Of a DNA stretch of 17,606 nt, positions 12,909 through 17,606 are shown one piece after another. The notes beneath the pieces were generated by a model. It saw only the letters and a program-made list of their open reading frames with translations. It did not search any database and had not been told where the DNA came from. A program made the translations under genes and the position numbers. Numbering within the stretch: position 1 is the first letter of the stretch; the number at the start of each line of letters is the position of its first letter. The stretch is from Candidatus Zixiibacteriota bacterium (GTDB taxonomy: Bacteria; Zixibacteria; MSB-5A5; RBG-16-43-9), in the NCBI GenBank assembly GCA_029858245.1, contig JAOUFL010000015.1, positions 1 through 17,606 on the forward strand, in the 5' to 3' direction.

Positions 12909-13340
12909 TTGACTGATGCAAGATTTTTTTACCGGCCACAGATGAAGTTGAGACAACATTCAAATAGAAATTTCTTATTTGGTCTTTTTGTTATAATCTT
13001 TCTATTGATCCTTCTGGTGTGGCAGAGGATAACAGTTATAAGAATTTTAAAGGAAACAGAAGACCTTAAGATACTCCTGGCTGCAGAGGAAAAAAAATAT
13101 AAATACTTAAACCTGGAAAGAACAGGGCTTTCCTCTATAGAGAGAATAGAGAAGATCGCTCAGGAAAAACTGGGACTAATCTACCCCGGTCGAGAGCAAA
13201 TCGTCTATGTGGATGTGGAAAAAATAAACAGACCAGACCTGCCAGGCAATCTGTGGGTAAAACTGAAAAAGATAGGCAGGAAAATAAATCCCTTCATGGA
13301 AAGTGGAGTTCAGGCTAAAGAGATCAAACATGACCTCTAA
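12909..13340 (+). CDS. ftsL: Cell division protein FtsL (FtsL/DivIC-like)
   Basis: A 143-residue bitopic membrane protein: short basic cytoplasmic tail, one membrane helix (about 22-39), then a coiled-coil-like stretch (43-70) and the motif IERIEKIAQEKLGLIYPGREQIVYV (seen in pieces at 77-101) typical of FtsL. FtsL acts in the divisome with FtsB/FtsQ to activate FtsWI. Sequence similarity in this family is low, so position between rsmH and the transpeptidase gene is an important part of the evidence. The TTG start at 12909 has AGAGGA 7 nt upstream; an in-frame ATG at 12942 lacks a ribosome site. The C-terminal 40 residues are Lys-rich and not conserved. Confidence 0.85.
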   Translation: MTDARFFYRPQMKLRQHSNRNFLFGLFVIIFLLILLVWQRITVIRILKETEDLKILLAAEEKKYKYLNLERTGLSSIERIEKIAQEKLGLIYPGREQIVYVDVEKINRPDLPGNLWVKLKKIGRKINPFMESGVQAKEIKHDL

Positions 13341-15384
13341 AAAAAAGTTAGAGATCAAAAGAAGAAGTACTATACTTTTTATTTGTAGTATTTTCTTTAC
13401 ACTGGCGGTATTTTTACGTGTATTTGATCTGCAGGTACTCAGAAGCGGGTATATCCAGAGGATAGCCATAAAACAGCAGGAAGTTTGTTTGAAATTAGAA
13501 GGTAAAAGGGGAGTAGTCTATGATCGCAATTTAAATATATTAGCTTTTAATCTTCCCTCAGAATCTTTTTTTGGGGTACCTTACAGTATCTCCCGTAAGG
13601 ATCTGGTAGCTAAAAAAATCTCAGGATTAACTGACAAAAGTTATGAGAAAATAAAAAGTTCTCTCAGCCTGAAAGGAAAAAAGTTTGTCTGGCTTAAAAG
13701 GAAGTGTGAGAGCGAGGAAGCTGAGAAAATAAAGAAATGGAATTTAGATGGAGTATATACCCAGGAAGAAACTAAAAGGAGTTATCCATATTATCCTTTA
13801 GCCTGTGACATTATCGGTTTTGCGGATATCGATAATAAAGGATTAGCAGGAATAGAATATCAGTATGATCATCTTTTGAGTGGGCAGGACGGGAGAGGAA
13901 TTTTTCAAAAAGACGGCTGGGGGAATTCATATCAGATAAAGGAGTCTCCTCTCTCATATCCCCAGAGTGGAAAGAGCCTGGTTTTAACTATTGATCTGGA
14001 TCTGCAGGCTAAATTAGAGGAGGAGCTCAAAAATACCATAAAAGTAACGAATTCTCAAGCAGGTTCAGGTATCTTTATGAATCCCAATACAGGAGAGATC
14101 TTAGCCATGTCTTTTCTTTCACAAGAAAACTCCGGGGGTAGATATTCTGAGCTGAGATTAAAGAATAAACTGGTTGCTGATGTTTTCGAACCCGGCTCCA
14201 CATTTAAAATAATTACAGCTGCAGCAGCATTGGAAAAGGGGATTAAAAACCCCGAAGACTCTATTTATGCAGAGCTTGGATGTTATAAAATAGGCAAGAA
14301 AGTATTACGTGACATTAAGGAATACGGCTGGCTCACTTTTAAGGAATGCGTGGTTTTTTCCAGTAACATCGGTATGGCAAAAGTTGCCATTGAAGTTGGG
14401 GAGAAAGGTCTTTTTGAGTATGCTAAAAAGCTTGGATTTGGCGAGAAAACAGGTATAGATCTACCAGGTGAGGTAAGGGGAGTTTTGTCTTCTCCGGACA
14501 AGAGATGGTCTGACATTTCCCTGGCAACTTTCGCTATGGGATACGGAGTATCAGTAACTCCCCTGCAGCTTATCACTGCCTACGCTGCCGTAGCCAACGG
14601 GGGACTTCTTCTTAAACCTTATGTGGTAAAAGCTGTTCTTGACGAAGAGGGTAAAATCATTCAAGAATTTCACCCCATAGTGGTAAAAAGGGCATTGAAA
14701 CCTCAAACCTCACGTATCCTTACCGAGTTCTTAAGGGGGGTGGTTTCCGATGGAACGGGGATAGAAGTACAGATCGAGGGTGTTAACATAGCCGGGAAAA
14801 CAGGAACTGCTCAAAAAACAAAAATTGGAAAGAGAGGTTACGAGAGAGGTAAATATATGGCATCTTTTGTTGGATTTTTTCCTGCAGAAGATCCACAAAT
14901 CGTAGGGTTGGTAATTCTGGATTCACCAAAAGGTCTTTATTATGGCAGCCAGACAGCTGCTCCAGCTTTCAGAAGGATAACCCAGAGGATCATACCTTCC
15001 CAGAACCTGTTATTAGCTAATGAGCTTGAAAAAACAGACTTTTCTTTTGCAGTTGCAACAAAACAGGAAAAAGTCTACGATAGTAAATTTCGAAAAAAAT
15101 TAGATTCGAAAGTCAATAACTCTATTTCCCGAACGGAAAAAAAGGATAATGAGGTTGAAGTGGTAGGCGTATCTATGAACGAAATCAACGAGAAAAATGA
15201 TGGAAGAAAGATTATGCCCAGTGTAGTAGGTCTTACTGCTCGAGAAGCTATCAAGCTTTTAAGCTCTTATTCTATAGTGTCAGAGATCAGGGGAAGTGGT
15301 GTGGTGAGGAAACAACATCCTTTACCGGGTAATATGCTTTCTCAAGGAAAAACCTGTTTTCTGGAGTGCAGTTTAAGTGATTAA
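13330..15384 (+). CDS. ftsI: Peptidoglycan D,D-transpeptidase FtsI/PBP with one PASTA domain
   Basis: Septal class B penicillin-binding protein, 684 residues from ATG 13330 (GTG 13303 would add nine). A membrane anchor lies at about 13-33, followed by the dimerisation/pedestal region (R-G-V-VYDRN at 60-66, GLAGIEYQYD at 171). The transpeptidase domain carries all active-site motifs: STFK (290-293, nucleophile Ser290), SSN (344-346) and KTGT (490-493). After about residue 555 comes a Lys/Asn/Ser-rich linker, then a single C-terminal PASTA domain (about 629-681, MPSVVGLTAREAIKLL). PASTA-bearing FtsI (Spo-VD/PBP2X-like) is usual in Gram-positives and in several Gram-negative candidate phyla; it differs from the E. 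coli form. It overlaps ftsL by 11 nt and murE by 8 nt. Confidence 0.95.
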   Translation: MTSKKKLEIKRRSTILFICSIFFTLAVFLRVFDLQVLRSGYIQRIAIKQQEVCLKLEGKRGVVYDRNLNILAFNLPSESFFGVPYSISRKDLVAKKISGLTDKSYEKIKSSLSLKGKKFVWLKRKCESEEAEKIKKWNLDGVYTQEETKRSYPYYPLACDIIGFADIDNKGLAGIEYQYDHLLSGQDGRGIFQKDGWGNSYQIKESPLSYPQSGKSLVLTIDLDLQAKLEEELKNTIKVTNSQAGSGIFMNPNTGEILAMSFLSQENSGGRYSELRLKNKLVADVFEPGSTFKIITAAAALEKGIKNPEDSIYAELGCYKIGKKVLRDIKEYGWLTFKECVVFSSNIGMAKVAIEVGEKGLFEYAKKLGFGEKTGIDLPGEVRGVLSSPDKRWSDISLATFAMGYGVSVTPLQLITAYAAVANGGLLLKPYVVKAVLDEEGKIIQEFHPIVVKRALKPQTSRILTEFLRGVVSDGTGIEVQIEGVNIAGKTGTAQKTKIGKRGYERGKYMASFVGFFPAEDPQIVGLVILDSPKGLYYGSQTAAPAFRRITQRIIPSQNLLLANELEKTDFSFAVATKQEKVYDSKFRKKLDSKVNNSISRTEKKDNEVEVVGVSMNEINEKNDGRKIMPSVVGLTAREAIKLLSSYSIVSEIRGSGVVRKQHPLPGNMLSQGKTCFLECSLSD

Positions 15385-16858
15385 ATTAAAGGCTCTTGTA
15401 GATCTTTTGAAAGAAAGGGAAGCTTACGGTGATATTAATATTGATATTAATAAATTAGAATATGATTCCAGAAAAGTTGAGAAAAGCGATCTTTTCTTTG
15501 CCATATCCGGCTTCGAACAGGATGGGCATATATTTATAAATTCAGCCATAGAAAAGGGAGCTTCAGCCTGTGTTCTGGAAAAAAATGGTAATTATCCTTT
15601 AAAAGCAAAGATTATAGTGAAAAACAGCAGAGAAGCCATGGCACATATGTCCGCTTCATATTTTGGTAACCCTTCTACAAAAATGAAGGTTATCGGAGTT
15701 ACCGGGACTAATGGCAAAACTACTGTTACCCACATGTTGAGATCAATCTGGGAAAAGGATGACAAAAAAACAGGTCTTATCGGAACCGTAGCTCACTATA
15801 TAATAAAAAGAAAAATTTCAGCTCTTAACACCACCCCGGAATCACTTGATCTACAGAAGATGTTCTCTGAGATGGTCAGTGAAAACGTCAGTTGTGTTGC
15901 GATAGAAGTTTCCTCGCACGCTCTAGTCCTAGACAGAGTTAAAATGGTAGATTTTGATGCGGCGGTTTTTACAAATTTGAATCCTGAGCACCTTGATTTT
16001 CATAAAAATATGGAATCCTATAAAGAAGCTAAGGGAATTTTATTTCAAAATTTGAAAAAGGAAGCTTATTCCGTGATAAATATTGATGATCCTGAATGGA
16101 AATATTTTTATCAGATAACCAGAGGAAAAAATGTAACCTATTCTTTTGACAATCAGAAGGCAGATTTTCACCTGAAGAAATATTCCCCTGGTGCTTCAGG
16201 GTACAAGCTTGAGATTTCTACACCCGGGGGGTGTATGAATCTGGAATTGAAGCTCTCGGGCGAGGTAAATATATATAATGCATTAGCCTCTACTGCAGCA
16301 GCTTTTGTTACCGGAACAGGTTTAGAGAAGATAAAAGAGGGGTTAGATAACTTTAAAGGGGTCAAAGGTAGATTAGAGCAGGTGGATTTAGGGCAGGATT
16401 TTAAGGTAATTATTGATTATGCCCATACCCCATTTGCCTTTGAGAATCTGCTAAGAACTGCAAAGGAGATAGCAAAAGGTAGGATAATCTTCCTGTTTGG
16501 TTGCGGGGGGGACAGGGACAAAAGCAAAAGACCTATTATGGGGAGAATAGCCGATCAATTTGCAGATTTAGTATTACTGACCACAGATAATCCGAGAAGT
16601 GAAGATCCGAAGAAAATAATACAGCAGATTTTAGCCGGGGTAGTGGATAAGTCCAGGGTAAAAGTTATCCTGGACAGGAAAGAAGCCATAGTTTATGCTT
16701 TAAGAAAAGCAGAGAAAGATGATATTGTGGTATTAGCCGGTAAAGGTCATGAGGATTATCAACTAATAGGTAAAGAGAAGTTCTATTTCTGTGAAAGGGA
16801 GATTATTGAAAAAGAGCTGAAAAGCTCAGGTTTTGTTTATGATAGAACTAAAATATAG
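15377..16858 (+). CDS. murE: UDP-MurNAc-L-Ala-D-Glu:meso-diaminopimelate ligase MurE
   Basis: Cytoplasmic ATP-dependent Mur ligase of 493 residues that adds the third residue of the peptidoglycan stem peptide. All three domains are visible: N-terminal UDP-binding (YDSRKV at 29-34, GFEQDG), central ATPase with P-loop GTNGKTT (110-116), NTTPES (151-156), EVSSHAL and the predicted carbamylated Lys219 (SYKEAKG), and C-terminal domain with DYAHTP (347-352), GCGGDRD (375-381) and DNPR (404-407). DNPR selects meso-diaminopimelate rather than lysine, so the wall is DAP-type. The GTG start at 15377 overlaps ftsI by 8 nt, with GGAG 10 nt upstream. Confidence 0.97.
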   Translation: MIKLKALVDLLKEREAYGDINIDINKLEYDSRKVEKSDLFFAISGFEQDGHIFINSAIEKGASACVLEKNGNYPLKAKIIVKNSREAMAHMSASYFGNPSTKMKVIGVTGTNGKTTVTHMLRSIWEKDDKKTGLIGTVAHYIIKRKISALNTTPESLDLQKMFSEMVSENVSCVAIEVSSHALVLDRVKMVDFDAAVFTNLNPEHLDFHKNMESYKEAKGILFQNLKKEAYSVINIDDPEWKYFYQITRGKNVTYSFDNQKADFHLKKYSPGASGYKLEISTPGGCMNLELKLSGEVNIYNALASTAAAFVTGTGLEKIKEGLDNFKGVKGRLEQVDLGQDFKVIIDYAHTPFAFENLLRTAKEIAKGRIIFLFGCGGDRDKSKRPIMGRIADQFADLVLLTTDNPRSEDPKKIIQQILAGVVDKSRVKVILDRKEAIVYALRKAEKDDIVVLAGKGHEDYQLIGKEKFYFCEREIIEKELKSSGFVYDRTKI

Positions 16859-17606
16859 AGAGCTTCTTGAGATAGTTAAGGGGAAGCCTTTTCCAGACGT
16901 TCCATCAGAGGATTTTCTAACAAGAGGTGTATCTATCGATTCACGCGATATAGTACCACAAAATCTTTTTATCGCCATTAAAGGGGATAGATTTAACGGA
17001 CATGATTTTATGGAAGAAGCTGTAGCTAAAGGTTCATCCTGTGTAGTTCTGAGTAAAAGCAGAGTATCAGAAAAATTAAATTATCTTTTCTCTTCCACCA
17101 AAGGGATAAGGGCAATTCTGGTTGATGATACCAGAACTGCCCTTCAGGAAATAGCCAAATGGTACCGGGATAAGTTTAAACTCAAAGTAATAGGTGTAAC
17201 CGGAACTAATGGCAAAACCACTACCAAGGAGATGATCGCTCTGGTTCTCTCTAAAAGATACAAGGTACTTCGTTCAGAGAAGAGTTACAATAATCAAATT
17301 GGAGTTCCTTTAACCCTGTTGAGGTTAACTACGGAAACTGAGGTTTTAGTTTTGGAACTGGGAATGAATCAACCAGGGGAGATCGGGATTTTAACAAAAA
17401 TCGTGGAACCAGATTTAGGATTGATAACCAACATCGGACCAGCTCACCTGGAATATATGATTTCCTTAGAGAAAATCTCTCAGGCTAAATTCGAGCTGAT
17501 GGAGAATATGAATGAAAAAGGATTGATAGTATTAAACGCAGATGACCCGTATCTTTCTGAGAGGGCGAAAAAGGAGAAAAAGAAAGTTTATACTTATGGA
17601 ATAGAA
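16839..17606 (+). CDS. murF: UDP-MurNAc-tripeptide:D-Ala-D-Ala ligase MurF, 5' part
   Basis: The first 256 codons of murF, open to the right edge of the window. Visible motifs are SIDSRDI..NLFIAIKGDRFNGHDF (31-57) of the N-terminal Mur domain, P-loop GTNGKTT (122-128), SYNNQIGVPLTLL (149-161), ELGMNQPGEI (173-182), TNIGPAHLE (197-205), the predicted carbamylated Lys217 and LNADD (232-236). MurF completes the pentapeptide by adding D-Ala-D-Ala. The ATG at 16839 lies inside the end of murE (20-nt overlap), continuing the coupled layout of the cluster; the C-terminal domain is outside the window. Confidence 0.95.
   Translation, partial: MIELKYRELLEIVKGKPFPDVPSEDFLTRGVSIDSRDIVPQNLFIAIKGDRFNGHDFMEEAVAKGSSCVVLSKSRVSEKLNYLFSSTKGIRAILVDDTRTALQEIAKWYRDKFKLKVIGVTGTNGKTTTKEMIALVLSKRYKVLRSEKSYNNQIGVPLTLLRLTTETEVLVLELGMNQPGEIGILTKIVEPDLGLITNIGPAHLEYMISLEKISQAKFELMENMNEKGLIVLNADDPYLSERAKKEKKKVYTYGIE

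Noticed and set aside
13176..13469. 97-codon minus-strand ORF across the ftsL/ftsI junction
   Set aside because: It is antisense to two well-supported coding regions and has no family features.

Overview
The window looks like chromosomal DNA of a Gram-negative, uncultured-type bacterium, roughly 40% G+C. The affiliation is an inference from four traits: a cysteine protease ending in a T9SS-type (Por) sorting domain with the QNYPNPFNP signature, large Ser/Thr kinases with TPR and other extracytoplasmic domains, a meso-diaminopimelate-type MurE, and a PASTA-bearing division transpeptidase. Together these fit the wider Bacteroidetes/Chlorobi-related candidate phyla (Zixibacteria-like lineages). 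No marker here fixes the phylum.

Positions 1-850 hold two tRNA genes, Ala(GGC) on the minus strand and Leu(CAA) on the plus strand, fired by back-to-back sigma70-like promoters. To their left lie a plus-strand terminator, an elaborate 65-nt hairpin that is T-tailed on the minus strand, and a perfect 15-bp hairpin. Positions 854-8343 are a minus-strand signalling cluster. In transcription order it holds a kinase-PEGA-FGE-like-alpha/beta hydrolase fusion, a 50-codon remnant of a third kinase, a kinase with a TPR ectodomain, and a secreted alpha/beta hydrolase. Spacing is tight (24 nt, a 4-nt ATGA overlap, 81 nt), so co-transcription is likely. After a 426-nt regulatory gap comes a C25 (gingipain-like) protease gene, also on the minus strand (8770-11205).

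A 308-nt divergent intergenic region carries an A/T-rich tract, a TTGACA -35 and a triple GTGGG-type MraZ operator. It precedes the plus-strand dcw cluster mraZ-rsmH-ftsL-ftsI-murE-murF, which runs off the right edge. These genes make the septal peptidoglycan machinery and its cytoplasmic precursors; most are overlapping or nearly so, several with TTG or GTG starts.

The most unusual part is 5287-8343. The fusion kinase appears mosaic: its first ~180 codons resemble the neighbouring paralogue in base composition, while the rest is markedly G+C-richer. The third-kinase remnant breaks off inside the glycine-rich loop at an imperfect inverted repeat and stays open until it overlaps the next kinase's start, where alternative hairpins could control that gene's ribosome binding site.
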